From contig NZ_WEGL01000024.1 of assembly GCF_009604455.1 (NCBI RefSeq), positions 1 through 33,895 of the forward strand: a stretch of 33,895 nucleotides of DNA, read 5' to 3'. The position numbers and the translations under genes are program-made. This document shows, one piece after another, positions 14,157 to 22,781 of the stretch. This stretch comes from Streptomyces sp. RB17 (GTDB lineage: Bacteria > Actinomycetota > Actinomycetes > Streptomycetales > Streptomycetaceae). Position 1 is the stretch's first letter. Each line of letters begins with the position of its first letter. The notes below the pieces were generated by a model. The model made no database searches, was not told where the DNA came from, and saw nothing but the letters and a program-made list of their open reading frames with translations.

Positions 14157-14580
14157 TCAGGCGGTCAGGGACTCCACGCGGTGCATCACCTCGCGGCAGA
14201 ACGCGCCTACTCCGTTCGGGGCGTCGGTGAACTGCGAGGGCTTGACGCAGAAGGTGGTGAATCCTTGGGCCATCTGCTCGGGGATGGCCTCGAGGGCCTG
14301 TGCCAGGTCGGCGCGGGAGTTGTCGTCGGGTAACACGGCGCGGGTGCTGCCGATCATCTCCAGGTCGGCGATGTCGCGGCCTGCGGCGGCCATCGCGGTC
14401 TTCAGCGTCTGCATGTGCTCTTGCTTCACCTTGCCCAGCGGGTTGAAGGCGTGGCCGTACCGGACGATCCTGCGGACGATCGCGTCGTGCGTGCCCGCGC
14501 CACCGAAGCACAGTCGGGGGCCGTCCGGGCGGTATGCCTTGGGCTCGAAGTAGACGTCCTGGAAGGTGTAGTACTCGCTC
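14157..14580 (-). pseudogene. C-terminal fragment of a luciferase-like monooxygenase
   Basis: The leftward reading gives YYTFQDVYFEPKAYRPDGPR, then LCFGGAGTHDAIVRRIVRYG, HAFNPLGKVKQEHMQTLKTA and a C-terminal part ending CREVMHRVESLTA. 'P-GPR--FGG-----A--R--RYGHAF-P' is the distal half of flavin/F420-dependent luciferase-like (LLM class) oxidoreductases. The first ~150 residues of the barrel are missing and replaced by the truncated IS110 transposase, which reads on the same strand up to about 14590. It is not functional as read. Confidence 0.75.
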
Positions 14581-14594
14581 GTTCTCGCGCCTCG

Positions 14595-15208
14595 GACCTT
14601 GCGGTGGCCAGCCACTTCGTCAGTCGCGCGACGCCGGCCCGGCGGATCGCGGACGGAGTCTGGTAACCCGTCAGCGGCTTGAGCGGGCCGGTGTTGGTCA
14701 CGTCCAGGGCCCGTTCCAGGGCGGGGAACATGCTCAGCGGGGTGCCTCGCAGGCGGTTCACGACGCGGGTGCGGTCCCCGACCAGGTCGGCACGGCGTCC
14801 GGTCAGCAGCTTGAGCTCGATGGCCGTTTCGTCGCCGGGGTGGATGGGCCGCAGGTCGCGGCGCATTCTGGCCTGGTCGGCGATCACGTAGGCGTCGCGG
14901 GCATCGGTCTTGCCCTCGCCGCGGTAGCCGTCGGAGGCCCGGTTCACCAGGCGGCCGGGGATGTAGAGGACCTGCTGGCCGTGGCTGACCAGCAGTGCCA
15001 GTAGCAGCGCGGGTTCCCCGCCGGTCATGTCGACGGCCCAGGTGACCTCACGGCCGTCGGCCAGGCCCAGGACGTCGCCGATCATCTTCAGCAGCTCGGG
15101 CTCGGCGTTGGCGATCCGCCGCGAGAACAGCGTCTTGCCGTCGGCGTCCGGCACGAGGCCGTGATGGTGGCCCTTGCCAGTGTCGGTCCCCGCCCATATC
15201 CGGCTCAT
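14595..15208 (-). pseudogene. IS110-family transposase, C-terminal domain lost
   Basis: ATG 15208 starts MSRIWAGTDTGKGHHHGLVP, followed by VTWAVDMTGGEPALLLALLV, RLVNRASDGYRGEGKTDARD and AYVIADQARMRRDLRPI. These are the DEDD (RuvC-like) catalytic blocks of IS110 transposases: D8, the D of VDMTGG, and the closing KTDARDA motif. The reading continues through RLRGTPLSMFPALERALDVT and LTGYQTPSAIRRAG to about 14595, then becomes the monooxygenase fragment. The C-terminal transposase_20 domain with the essential Ser is absent. IS110 elements have no real terminal repeats, so the ends cannot be fixed by eye. Confidence 0.85.
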
Positions 15209-15623
15209 CGTGCCCCTGAGGTGCGTGTTCGTCCTGTTCGTACCACGGACGACCTCGCCGGCATTGCTCTGTACAGCGACTTGTTCGCACTTCCCGATCG
15301 GCGGCCGAGTCGTCGTGGGGCGCCGGGCGGCGAAGCGTTCGAAGCCACGAGACGGCAGCTCACTGAGAGCCACACCCGGTTCCCCTGTGCGCCCCCACCC
15401 TACGAACGGAGGACCAACCCGATCAGAAAGGTAGAGCTCGCTGAACGCACGGCCGCCTCAGTAGTCGGACGCCGGTGCACCCGCTGGAGGCACCGACCTC
15501 CGGTGGCGCCCCCGCTGCCATCCGCAGCAGCGCCCAAGGGTAGGTTCCGCTTGGGCTGCAGGCGATCGTGGACGCGATCACGGTCTTGGCGATCGTGCCC
15601 GCCGGTGGCCGGCGGTGCGGTGC
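15209..15623. other. Intergenic stretch, left flank of the IS110 fragment
   Basis: No gene is supported. The first ~100 bp is probably the IS110 leader. The remainder has short open frames without recognisable products, and no repeats were noticed. Confidence 0.45.
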
Positions 15624-16202
15624 TCACCGGCCGGGCGCCCCCGTGCGCAGGCCGTCCATGACGAGGTCGAGGAGCCTGGTGGCGCGGGGCCGCCAGTCGT
15701 CGCGGGGGTCGAGCTGCCACAGGCCCGCGATGGCGAGGAGGAAATCGTCCCCAGTGACGCCAGACCGGACGGTGCCGGCTTGCTCGTTGGCGCGGAGCAG
15801 CAGTTCCGCCGCGTCGATCACCGGCGTGGGGGCCGGTTTTGCCGGACTGCCTGGCGCGCTGGTGACCTGCCGGATCGCGTCGGCCAGGCCGGCCTTGGTC
15901 ATCGCGAACTCCGAAAGCCGGTCCATCCAGGCGCGCAGGGCCTGCGCGGGCGGCCGGGTGCCGAGCAGGTGGGCGGCACTGTCGGCGACCTGCTGCATCT
16001 CATGCCGGTAGATCTCCAGGACGAGTGCCTCGCGGTTGGGGAAGTTGCGGTAGAAGGTGCCCTGGCCGACGCCGGCCTTCTTGGCGATCACGCTCAGCGG
16101 CGTGTCCGCACAGCGGGACAACTCGGCGAGTGCCACCTCCAGGATGCGCTCGCGGTTGCGCTGGGCGTCCGAGCGCCGGGGTGCGTCCTTCATCTGCGGC
16201 AC
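15624..16202 (-). CDS. TetR-family repressor of the aldehyde oxidoreductase operon
   Basis: A 192-residue protein. GTG 16202 is preferred over ATG 16193 because AGGGAGG lies five bases before the GTG. The HTH domain occupies residues ~12-60: RNRERILEVALAELSRCADT, then LSVIAKKAGVGQGTFYRNFP and NREALVLEIYRHEM. The C-terminal part (AADSAAHLLGTRPP-type, QALRAWMDRLSEFAMTKAGL) matches the TetR_C subgroup typical of regulators beside oxidoreductases. It is divergent from the 16475 operon. Two identical perfect palindromes lie between them (16247-16260 and 16278-16291), very probably its operators. Repression of both directions is inferred from layout. It has no sign of damage. Confidence 0.88.
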   Translation of the reverse strand: MPQMKDAPRRSDAQRNRERILEVALAELSRCADTPLSVIAKKAGVGQGTFYRNFPNREALVLEIYRHEMQQVADSAAHLLGTRPPAQALRAWMDRLSEFAMTKAGLADAIRQVTSAPGSPAKPAPTPVIDAAELLLRANEQAGTVRSGVTGDDFLLAIAGLWQLDPRDDWRPRATRLLDLVMDGLRTGAPGR

Positions 16203-16246
16203 TCGTCCTCCCTGAGGGTTCGTGGCCGAACCTCGCCCTTGCTAAG

Positions 16247-16291
16247 CGGACAGCTGTCCGTTACGTTTTCCAGTTAGCGGACAGCTGTCCG
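16247..16291. promoter_or_regulatory. Tandem palindromic operator for the TetR repressor
   Basis: The perfect 14-bp palindrome CGGACAGCTGTCCG occurs at 16247-16260 and again at 16278-16291, each within the longer match AGCGGACAGCTGTCCG. Centres are 31 bp apart, about three helical turns, so both dimers would bind the same DNA face. The sites lie 45 bp upstream of the TetR start and 180 bp upstream of the oxidoreductase operon, suited to blocking divergent promoters. Confidence 0.85.
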
Positions 16292-16474
16292 GTTGTCGTC
16301 CACGATAGCTGCGGACGCGTCCCTGCGGCAGTCCGCGGTCCCCTTCGGTTTCAGCACCACGCATCGCCGCCCCACCCCTGCGGCCCAGTGCCGCACCACA
16401 CACCCTGCGCACCCGCCCGGTACCCCGGTTGCTGAAACGCCCCATCTGCCCTGGAATTGCGAAAGAAGCTGCTC

Positions 16475-17056
16475 ATGGCCTCATCGACGTCCAGTGTCAT
16501 CACCCTGAACATCAACGGCGAGAAGTACACACTGCCCGTCGACCACCGCACGACCCTGCTCGACGCACTGCGCGAGCGCCTCGCGCTGACCGGCTCAAAA
16601 AAGGGCTGTGACCAGGGACAGTGCGGCGCCTGTACGGTCCTGCTGGACGGCCGCCGGGCCGTGTCCTGCCTGCAACTGGCCGTGGCGGCCGAGGGCCGGG
16701 AGATCACCACCATCGAAGGCGTCGCCGAGGGCGATCAGCTGCATCCCGTGCAGCAGGCGTTCCTCGACCTGGACGGTTTCCAGTGCGGCTACTGCACTCC
16801 AGGACAGATCTGCTCGGCGATCGGGGTGATCCAGGAGCACGCGGCGGGCTGGCCCAGCGCCGTCACCGAGGACATCCGGCCCGAGGCCGGACCACCGCCG
16901 CTGACCGCCGAAGAGATCCGCGAGCGCATGAGCGGCAATCTGTGCCGGTGCAGCGCCTACGTCTCGATCGTCGAGGCCGTGGCCCAGGCGGCCGAGGCGC
17001 AGCCGGACGCGGGGCGCGCGGGTCTCGGGACGGAACCGAAGGAGGCCGTGGCATGA
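16475..17056 (+). CDS. paoA: Aldehyde oxidoreductase 2Fe-2S subunit (PaoA/YagT type)
   Basis: A 193-residue electron-transfer subunit of a molybdenum hydroxylase. From ATG 16475 the plant-ferredoxin-like domain carries C45, C50 and C53 in KGCDQGQCGACTVLLDG and C65 in RAVSC (first 2Fe-2S). The helical domain carries FQCGYCTPGQICSA and GNLCRCSAYVSIVEA (second 2Fe-2S). Unlike E. coli PaoA there is no Tat signal peptide, so the complex is probably cytoplasmic. It passes electrons from the Mo centre to FAD in the next subunit. Its stop overlaps the start of the FAD gene by ATGA, so translation is coupled. Xanthine dehydrogenase small subunits share this fold; the four-iron cluster in the next subunit argues for the Pao type. 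Confidence 0.9.
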   Translation: MASSTSSVITLNINGEKYTLPVDHRTTLLDALRERLALTGSKKGCDQGQCGACTVLLDGRRAVSCLQLAVAAEGREITTIEGVAEGDQLHPVQQAFLDLDGFQCGYCTPGQICSAIGVIQEHAAGWPSAVTEDIRPEAGPPPLTAEEIRERMSGNLCRCSAYVSIVEAVAQAAEAQPDAGRAGLGTEPKEAVA

Positions 17057-18045
17057 GGGAGTTCGACTATCGGCGGGCCTCCGACGTCGCCGGCGCCGTC
17101 GCGCTGCTCGGCGCCGATCCGGACACCCGCTTCCTTGGCGGCGGCACCAACCTCGTCGACCTCATGAAGGCCGGCGTCGAACGCCCCGCCCGGCTCGTCG
17201 ACATCCGCGAACTCCCGCTGGATCAGATCGAGCCGACGCCGGAGGGCGGCCTGCGCATCGGCGCCACCGTCACCAACGGCGACCTGGCCGCGCACCCTGA
17301 GGTCCGCCGCCGCTACCCGGCGCTGGCCCAGGCGGTGCTGGCCGGCGCCTCCGGACAGCTGCGCAACATGGCCACGGTCGGCGGGAACCTGCTCCAGCGC
17401 ACCCGCTGCGGCTACTTCACCGACGTCACCAAGCCCTGCAACAAGCGTGTCCCGGGCAGCGGTTGCCCGGCCGTCGAGGGCGAGCACCGCAACCACGCGA
17501 TCCTGGGCGCATCGGAGAACTGCGTCGCCGTACACCCCTCCGACATGGCCGTCGCGCTCGCCGCCTTCGACGCGGTCGTCCACTTCGAGACCGCCGACGG
17601 GCCGGGCGAGACGCCCCTGGCGGACTTCTACCTGCCCGTCGGCGACACCCCGCACCGCGAGACCGCCCTGCCGCCGGGCGCCCTGATCACCGGCGTCGTC
17701 CTGCCGCCCGTCCCGCTCGCCGCCAACTCCCGCTACCGCAAGGTGCGCGAGCGCGCCTCGTACGCGTTCGCCATCGGCTCGCTCGCGGCCGCGCTCGACG
17801 TGAGAGACGGCTTCGTACGCGACGCGCGCCTAGCCTTCGGCGCAGTCGCCTCCCGGCCTTGGCGGGCCCTCGCCGCCGAACGCGTCCTGATCGGCGCTCC
17901 GGCCGACGCCGAGACCTACGCCGCCGCGGCGGACACCGAACTGGCGGCGGCACGGCCACTGCCCCACAACGGATACAAGGTGACCCTCATGCGCAACCTC
18001 GTCGTGGCCGAGCTCACCCGGCTGGCAGAGGAGGCCGCCCGATGA
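17053..18045 (+). CDS. paoB: Aldehyde oxidoreductase FAD subunit with extra 4Fe-4S site (PaoB/YagS type)
   Basis: A 330-residue FAD-binding subunit of CO-dehydrogenase/xanthine-oxidase type. FAD-binding motifs are FLGGGTNLVDLMKAGVERP (residues ~33-51) and QLRNMATVGGNLLQRTRCGY. A cysteine-rich insert follows: C119 (RTRCGYF), C129 (KPCNKR), C138 (GSGC) and C157 (SENCVAVHPSD). This insert is the hallmark of PaoB/4-hydroxybenzoyl-CoA-reductase-like subunits that hold an additional 4Fe-4S cluster. The C-terminal domain (YRKVRERASYAFAIGSLAAA) is the usual CO_deh_flav_C. It overlaps both neighbours by ATGA. The extra cluster separates this enzyme from ordinary xanthine dehydrogenase. Confidence 0.9.
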   Translation: MREFDYRRASDVAGAVALLGADPDTRFLGGGTNLVDLMKAGVERPARLVDIRELPLDQIEPTPEGGLRIGATVTNGDLAAHPEVRRRYPALAQAVLAGASGQLRNMATVGGNLLQRTRCGYFTDVTKPCNKRVPGSGCPAVEGEHRNHAILGASENCVAVHPSDMAVALAAFDAVVHFETADGPGETPLADFYLPVGDTPHRETALPPGALITGVVLPPVPLAANSRYRKVRERASYAFAIGSLAAALDVRDGFVRDARLAFGAVASRPWRALAAERVLIGAPADAETYAAAADTELAAARPLPHNGYKVTLMRNLVVAELTRLAEEAAR

Positions 18046-20180
18046 CCACCGTCACCACCTCGACACACACGCAGGCGCCTTCCGTCGGCACCGCCCACAC
18101 CCGCGTGGAGGGCAGGGACAAGGTCACCGGCGCGGCCCGTTACGCGGGTGAGATCCCCTTCGCCGACCTCGCGCACGGCTGGCTGGTGCTCTCCACGGTC
18201 GCCCGTGGCCGCATCCGCGCCATCGACAGCGACCCCGTCCTCGCCATGCCGGGCGTCCTCGCCGTCCTGGACCACCGCAACGCCCTGCGCGTGAACACCG
18301 ACTACACCGGTCTGCTGGGCATGAAGCCGGACCCGACCTGTGCCGTCTTCCAGCACGACCGGGTGCCGCATCTGGGCTGGCCGGTGGCGCTGGTCGTGGC
18401 CGAGACGTCCGAGCAGGCCAGGGAGGCCGCCGAGGCGCTCGTGGTGCACTACGAACAGGAGCCCCACGACATCGACTTCACCGCGGGCCACCCGGGCGCC
18501 TACCCGGTGGACGGGCACATGCCGGCGGTGACGGAGAAGGGGGACCTGGACGCCGAACTGGCCGAGTCGGCCGTCGTCGTGGATGCCGAGTACCGCACCC
18601 CCGAAGAGCACCACAACCCGATGGAGCCGCATGCGGCGACCGCCCACTGGGACGGCGGCCGACTGGAGGTGGTCGACTCCAACCAGGGCGCCACCTGGGT
18701 CATCGGCGAACTCGCGAACCTCTTCTCGCTCGACCCGGCGTCGGTGCGGGTGCGCTCCGAGCACGTCGGCGGCGGCTTCGGCAGCAAGGGCGTACGGGCC
18801 CACCAGGTGGCCGCCGTGATGGCCGCGACCGTCCTGCAGCGCCCCGTCCGAGTCGTCCTGACCCGCCGTCAGATGTTCTCGCTGGCCGGCTACCGCAGCC
18901 CCACCACGCAGCGGGTCAGGCTCGGCGCCGACGCCGAGGGGCGGCTGCGCGCGCTGGAGCACAGCTCCCTCAGCCTCACCTCCACCGTGCACGAGTTCGT
19001 CGAGCCGAGCGCCGGGGTGGCACGGGTGATGTACGACGCCGACGCCCACCACACCGCCAACCGCGTGGTCCGGCTCGACGTGCCCACCCCGACGTTCATG
19101 CGGGCCCCGGGTGAGGCGCCGGGCTCCTTCGCGCTGGAGGCGGCGCTCGACGAACTCGCCGAGAAGGGCGGCATCGACCCGGTCGAACTGCGGCTGCGCA
19201 ACGACCCCGAGCGGGGGCCGGTGTCCGGCCTGCCGTTCGCCGGCCGCAACGTCGCCGCCTGCTTCCGGGAAGGCGCCCGCAGGTTCGGCTGGGCGGACCG
19301 GGACCCGCGCCCCGGCCTGCGCCGGGACGGCCGCTGGCTGCTCGGCACCGGCACCGCGGCGGCGTCCTTCCCCGCGGGCGCGGCGCCCTCCACGGCGACC
19401 GTGACCGCGCACCCGGACGGCGGCTTCACCGTGCGGATCGCCGCGGCCGACATCGGCACCGGCGCCCGTACCGCGCTCACCCTGGTCGCCGCCGATGCGC
19501 TGGGCGTGCCCCCGGAGCGGGTCCGCGTCCGCATCGGTGACAGCGACTTCGGACCGGCGATGATCGCCGGCGGTTCCATGGGCACCCGCTCCTGGTCCTG
19601 GGCGGTCGCGGCCGCGGCCGAGGAACTGCGCGACAGGCTGGGCCTGGGCGCCGACATCCCCCCGGAGGGCATCACGGTGCGGTCGGACACCACCGAGGCC
19701 GTCGGCTCGCTCGCGCCCGCCGAGCGCCACTCCTTCGGGGCCCAGTTCGCCGAGGTGGCCGTGGACGTCACCACCGGCGAGGTGCGCGTGCGGCGCATGC
19801 TCGGGATCTTCGCGGCGGGCCGGATCGTCAACCCGCTCACCGCGCGCAGCCAGCTCGTGGGCGGCATGATCTGGGGCATCTCCATGGCGCTGCACGAGGA
19901 GGCCGTACGGGACCGCGCCTCGGGCGGCCACGTCGGCGCCGATCTCGCCGGCTACCACGTGGCCACCCACGCCGACGTCCCGCACGTCGAGGCCGACTGG
20001 ATCGACGACACCGACCCGAACGACCCGGTCGGCATCAAGGGCATCGGCGAGGTCGGCATCGTGGGCGCCGCGGCGGCCGTCGCCAACGCGGTCTGGCACG
20101 CGACCGGCGTGCGCCACCGGGCCCTGCCCATCCGGCCGGACCGGGTCCTGACCGCGGCAGGGGGAGCGCTTGATGCTTGA
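18042..20180 (+). CDS. paoC: Aldehyde oxidoreductase molybdenum-binding subunit (PaoC/YagR type)
   Basis: A 712-residue large subunit from ATG 18042. The N-terminal domain (RVEGRDKVTGAARYAGEIPF) is the Ald_Xan_dh_C hammerhead. Next come HVGGGFGSKGVRAHQVAAVM (cofactor-binding Gly loop) and PTFMRAPGEAPGSFALEAAL (substrate-pocket Arg). GGSMGTRSWSWAVAAAAEEL follows, and the catalytic base Glu is at about residue 670 in GIKGIGEVGIVGAAAAVANA, equivalent to PaoC Glu692. Length matches PaoC (~730). Such enzymes oxidise aldehydes to acids with water as oxygen donor; the E. coli enzyme prefers aromatic aldehydes and uses a cytosine-dinucleotide cofactor. No obvious lesions. Substrate and cofactor form here are unknown. 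An 8-bp overlap joins it to the xdhC-like gene. Confidence 0.9.
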   Translation: MTTVTTSTHTQAPSVGTAHTRVEGRDKVTGAARYAGEIPFADLAHGWLVLSTVARGRIRAIDSDPVLAMPGVLAVLDHRNALRVNTDYTGLLGMKPDPTCAVFQHDRVPHLGWPVALVVAETSEQAREAAEALVVHYEQEPHDIDFTAGHPGAYPVDGHMPAVTEKGDLDAELAESAVVVDAEYRTPEEHHNPMEPHAATAHWDGGRLEVVDSNQGATWVIGELANLFSLDPASVRVRSEHVGGGFGSKGVRAHQVAAVMAATVLQRPVRVVLTRRQMFSLAGYRSPTTQRVRLGADAEGRLRALEHSSLSLTSTVHEFVEPSAGVARVMYDADAHHTANRVVRLDVPTPTFMRAPGEAPGSFALEAALDELAEKGGIDPVELRLRNDPERGPVSGLPFAGRNVAACFREGARRFGWADRDPRPGLRRDGRWLLGTGTAAASFPAGAAPSTATVTAHPDGGFTVRIAAADIGTGARTALTLVAADALGVPPERVRVRIGDSDFGPAMIAGGSMGTRSWSWAVAAAAEELRDRLGLGADIPPEGITVRSDTTEAVGSLAPAERHSFGAQFAEVAVDVTTGEVRVRRMLGIFAAGRIVNPLTARSQLVGGMIWGISMALHEEAVRDRASGGHVGADLAGYHVATHADVPHVEADWIDDTDPNDPVGIKGIGEVGIVGAAAAVANAVWHATGVRHRALPIRPDRVLTAAGGALDA

Positions 20181-21309
20181 CCTGGCGGAGGAGCTGGACC
20201 GGTGGATCGAGGAGGGCCGGGAGTTCGCCGTCGCCACCGTGGTGTCCGTCGGCGGCAGCGCACCGCGCGGTCCCGGCGCTGCCCTCGCCGTGGACGGTGC
20301 GGGCACCGTCATCGGCTCGGTTTCCGGCGGCTGCGTCGAGGGCGCGGTGTACGAACTGTGCCTGGAGGCGCTGCGCACCGGGGAGAGCGTGGTCGAACGG
20401 TTCGGCTACAGCGACGAGGACGCCTTCGCCGTCGGACTGACCTGCGGCGGCACGATCGAGGTGCTGGTCACGCCGGTGTCCGGCCAGCCCGCCCGGACGA
20501 TCCTCGCGGCGGCCGTGGCCGCCGCCGCCCAGGGCCGGCCGGCGGCCCTGGCCCGGGTCGCCCGCGGCCCGGCTGGACTCCTGGGCAGGGCCCTGCTGGT
20601 GCGGCACGACGGCACGCACGAGGGCGTACTCGGTAGCCACCCGGAGCTGGACCGTACGGCGGCGGCAGAGGCCCGCGCCCTGCTGGAGGCGGGTCGTACC
20701 GGCACGGTGGAGATCTCGCCGGACGGCTCGCACTGCCCCGGCGGCCTCACCCTGCTGGTCGAGTCGAACGTGCCGCCACCGCGCATGATCGTCTTCGGGG
20801 CGGTGGACTTCGCCTCCGCGCTGGCGCGGGCCGGCAAGTTCCTCGGCTACCACGTGACCGTGTGCGATGCCCGCCCGGTCTTCGCCACCCGGGCCCGCTT
20901 CCCCGACGCCGACGAGGTCGTCGTGGACTGGCCGCACCGCTACCTGCGGCGCACCGGGACCGACGCCCGCACAGTCCTGTGTGTCCTCACCCACGACGCG
21001 AAGTTCGACGTGCCCCTGCTCAAGCTGGCCCTCGGCATGCCGGTGGCGTTCGTGGGCGCGATGGGCTCGCGCCGCACCCACGAGGACCGCAACCGGCGTC
21101 TGCGGGCCGAAGGCGTGAGCGCGCGGGAGCTGGCCAAACTGCGCTCTCCGATCGGCCTCGACCTCGGTGCCCGTACGCCCGAGGAGACCGCCCTGTCGAT
21201 CGCGGCGGAGATCGTCGCCGCCAGGCGGGGCGGCACCGGCGTACCGCTGACCGGCTCCCGGACACCGATCCACCGCGACCTTCAGACCGCCGGAGCGACG
21301 GGGGGATAA
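20173..21309 (+). CDS. XdhC-family molybdenum cofactor insertion protein
   Basis: A 378-residue XdhC/CoxI protein. The N-terminal domain contains FAVATVVSVGGSAPRGPGAA, SVSGGCVEGAVYELCLEAL and GLTCGGTIEVLVTPV. The C-terminal Rossmann domain contains MIVFGAVDFASALARAGKFL, YHVTVCDARPVFATRARFPD and VGAMGSRRTHEDRNRRLRAE. XdhC proteins bind and sulfurate the molybdenum cofactor and deliver it to hydroxylases of the xanthine-oxidase family. ATG 20173 lies within the end of the large-subunit gene, so production is tied to that subunit. E. coli pao uses PaoD (MocA plus XdhC-like parts); no separate nucleotidyltransferase gene is present here, so cofactor modification must be encoded elsewhere or not occur. 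Confidence 0.9.
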   Translation: MLDLAEELDRWIEEGREFAVATVVSVGGSAPRGPGAALAVDGAGTVIGSVSGGCVEGAVYELCLEALRTGESVVERFGYSDEDAFAVGLTCGGTIEVLVTPVSGQPARTILAAAVAAAAQGRPAALARVARGPAGLLGRALLVRHDGTHEGVLGSHPELDRTAAAEARALLEAGRTGTVEISPDGSHCPGGLTLLVESNVPPPRMIVFGAVDFASALARAGKFLGYHVTVCDARPVFATRARFPDADEVVVDWPHRYLRRTGTDARTVLCVLTHDAKFDVPLLKLALGMPVAFVGAMGSRRTHEDRNRRLRAEGVSARELAKLRSPIGLDLGARTPEETALSIAAEIVAARRGGTGVPLTGSRTPIHRDLQTAGATGG

Positions 21310-21322
21310 GCTTCATCGACAG

Positions 21323-21508
21323 ATGAATCACTGCCCTCGCGAAGGCAGGACCACCAGGGAGAAGACCACGTGCTGCGTGGTGGGCGGCGGCCTCGCGGGC
21401 ATGGTGCTCGCCCTGCTGCTGGCCCGGGCCAGCGTCGAGGTGACCGCACTGGAGAAACACGGCGACTTCCTGCGCGACTTCCGCGGCGCGACCGTCCATC
21501 CCTGTTGA
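21323..21508 (+). pseudogene. N-terminal fragment of an FAD-dependent monooxygenase
   Basis: From ATG 21323 the product has a dinucleotide-binding start: TTCCVVGGGLAGMVLALLLA, RASVEVTALEKHGDFLRDFR, then GATVHPC and a stop. G-G-G-x-A-G with the following 'E/K' strand is the FAD Rossmann motif of PHBH-type aromatic hydroxylases ('LEKH-DFLRDFRGDTVHPST'). Only about 55 of ~400 residues remain, and the stop interrupts the conserved DTVHPS motif. It lies 14 bp after the XdhC gene on the same strand and may have been the next operon member. Confidence 0.75.
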
Positions 21509-21748
21509 GGCCCCTCGCTGATCCCCGGGGATGTGGCTGCTACCCGCGCTCCGGCAAGATGATCGAAGACGACGGCTTGGAGCGGCTCGATGTCCTTGGG
21601 GGAGCCCGAGGGCACGGTGCAGGCAGTGGTTCCAATCGAAGCCACGCCGACCTTGTGACAGTGTGTCAGCTAGCGGAACCCGGCCCGGCGTAGGACCTGT
21701 GATCGGAACCGCCGACGGGCACGACGGTGCGACCCCGCAACGAGGTCG

Positions 21749-22075
21749 GTGGCGGGCATCCGAAAGCTGATCAGGGAGGACGAGGCGATCAACTTCCGGG
21801 CCGTCGCCCGCAGGGCGGGTGTCAGCCTGGACTTCCTCTGTGCCCACACCGATCTGAGCAAACGCATCGAAGCCCTGCGCGGCCAGCAACGGACCGAGGA
21901 CCGACCTGGCCCTCAGGCGCCCTCAGCCGACGACGGCACGGTCATCAATTCCCTTGGCGAAACCCTTCGTCGTGAGCGCACCACTCACCGCGAGCGCGTC
22001 CAAGGACTCGAACAGCGACTGGCCGCCGCACACGGCGAGATCCTGCGCTTGCAACGCTTGATCCAGTCATACGGC
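21749..22075 (+). pseudogene. DUF6262-like mobile-element protein, truncated
   Basis: From GTG 21749 the frame reads AGIRKLIREDEAINFRAVAR, RAGVSLDFLCAHTDLSKRIE and ALRGQQ. Then, after a Pro-rich spacer, LGETLRRERTTHRERVQGLE and QRLAAAHGEILRLQRLIQSY follow. An HTH of the form 'I-FRAVAR-AGVS--FLY----L--RIE-LR' followed by a coiled coil is the layout of DUF6262 proteins, small partners of site-specific recombinases in actinobacterial transposable elements. The N-terminal helix is short, and around 22075 the reading turns into the antisense of another pseudogene, so the end is lost. No recombinase partner is present. Confidence 0.55.
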
Positions 22076-22570
22076 CCAGGGCTGTGTCAGCACCCTCCGG
22101 GCTGCAGAGCTTACGATCCAGAGCGCAATCCCAGAGCTGTGCTCCACCACACCCGGGGGAAGATCCTTCTTTCCCGAAGCCTTGGCAGTCAACTCAACAA
22201 GGCTGGCCCGGAGTGCGGCGGCGGGCTCACCAAGGACGATCGCGCTGATGATCAGCTCCATCATCAGACAGTGGTACTCGTCGCCCCTGCTCCGATAGCG
22301 CTCCCCATCGGCCTCGACCACAGCAGAGGCGATCCTCCTCCCACGACCAGTCCCGGGGGCAAAGGACACTTCATAGACGCCGTGACCGGTCCAACTCCGG
22401 TGCATCCCAGTCCTCGTCAGTCCAGACACGATCCGGCAGCAGAGACACCGGCCGGGGCGTGCTGATCGGGTGGAGACGCCGGAACGACTCTCGGGTGAGC
22501 GGGGCATTGCCAGTCATGACGCGATCCCACAGGGTGTTGAGGCCGGCGGCATCGAGACCTGGACGAGGCT
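22067..22570 (-). pseudogene. Broken gene for an uncharacterised actinobacterial protein
   Basis: Two frames read as one protein. The first is GLNTLWDRVMTGNAPLTRES, FRRLHPISTPRPVSLLPDRV, WTDEDWDAPELDRS (22570 to about 22385). The second, in another frame, is HRSWTGHGVYEVSFAPGTGR, RIASAVVEADGERYRSRGDE, YHCLMMELIISAIVLGEPAA and so on. I recall a Streptomyces family in which 'DRVWT-EEW' and '-LHRSWTG-G-YE--F' occur in one protein separated by about 25 residues, so a small deletion with frameshift probably joined the two parts here. Function unknown. The left end overlaps the DUF6262 fragment's end on the other strand. Confidence 0.5.
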
Positions 22571-22781
22571 GGCCTCGATGCCGCCGACGTGCGCAATGCC
22601 GTCGCGGCGGCACTCCGCCACCGCACCATCCACTGGCGCACCAGCGCCACCAACCAACCGGCCCTTGGCGCGGTTGTCCGCCGCGATGGACCTCTCCTAC
22701 CCGCCGACGCCGAGGATCATCAGCAGCGGGGCCGCCAGCGCGTCTCGTGGTGAAACCGGACGCCGGGAACGTCCACAACGG
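22571..22781. other. Unassigned segment
   Basis: A plus-strand frame ending at 22753 (LDEAGLDAADVRNAVAAALR, then HRTIHWRTSATNQPALGAVV) looks protein-like, but it has no start or ribosome site and I cannot place it. It may be the tail of another lost gene. The minus strand shows nothing recognisable. Confidence 0.3.

Noticed and set aside
17916..20378. An 820-residue open frame antisense to the molybdenum subunit
   Set aside because: It is the mirror of a strongly conserved gene, has Gly/Arg/Val-skewed composition and no motifs.
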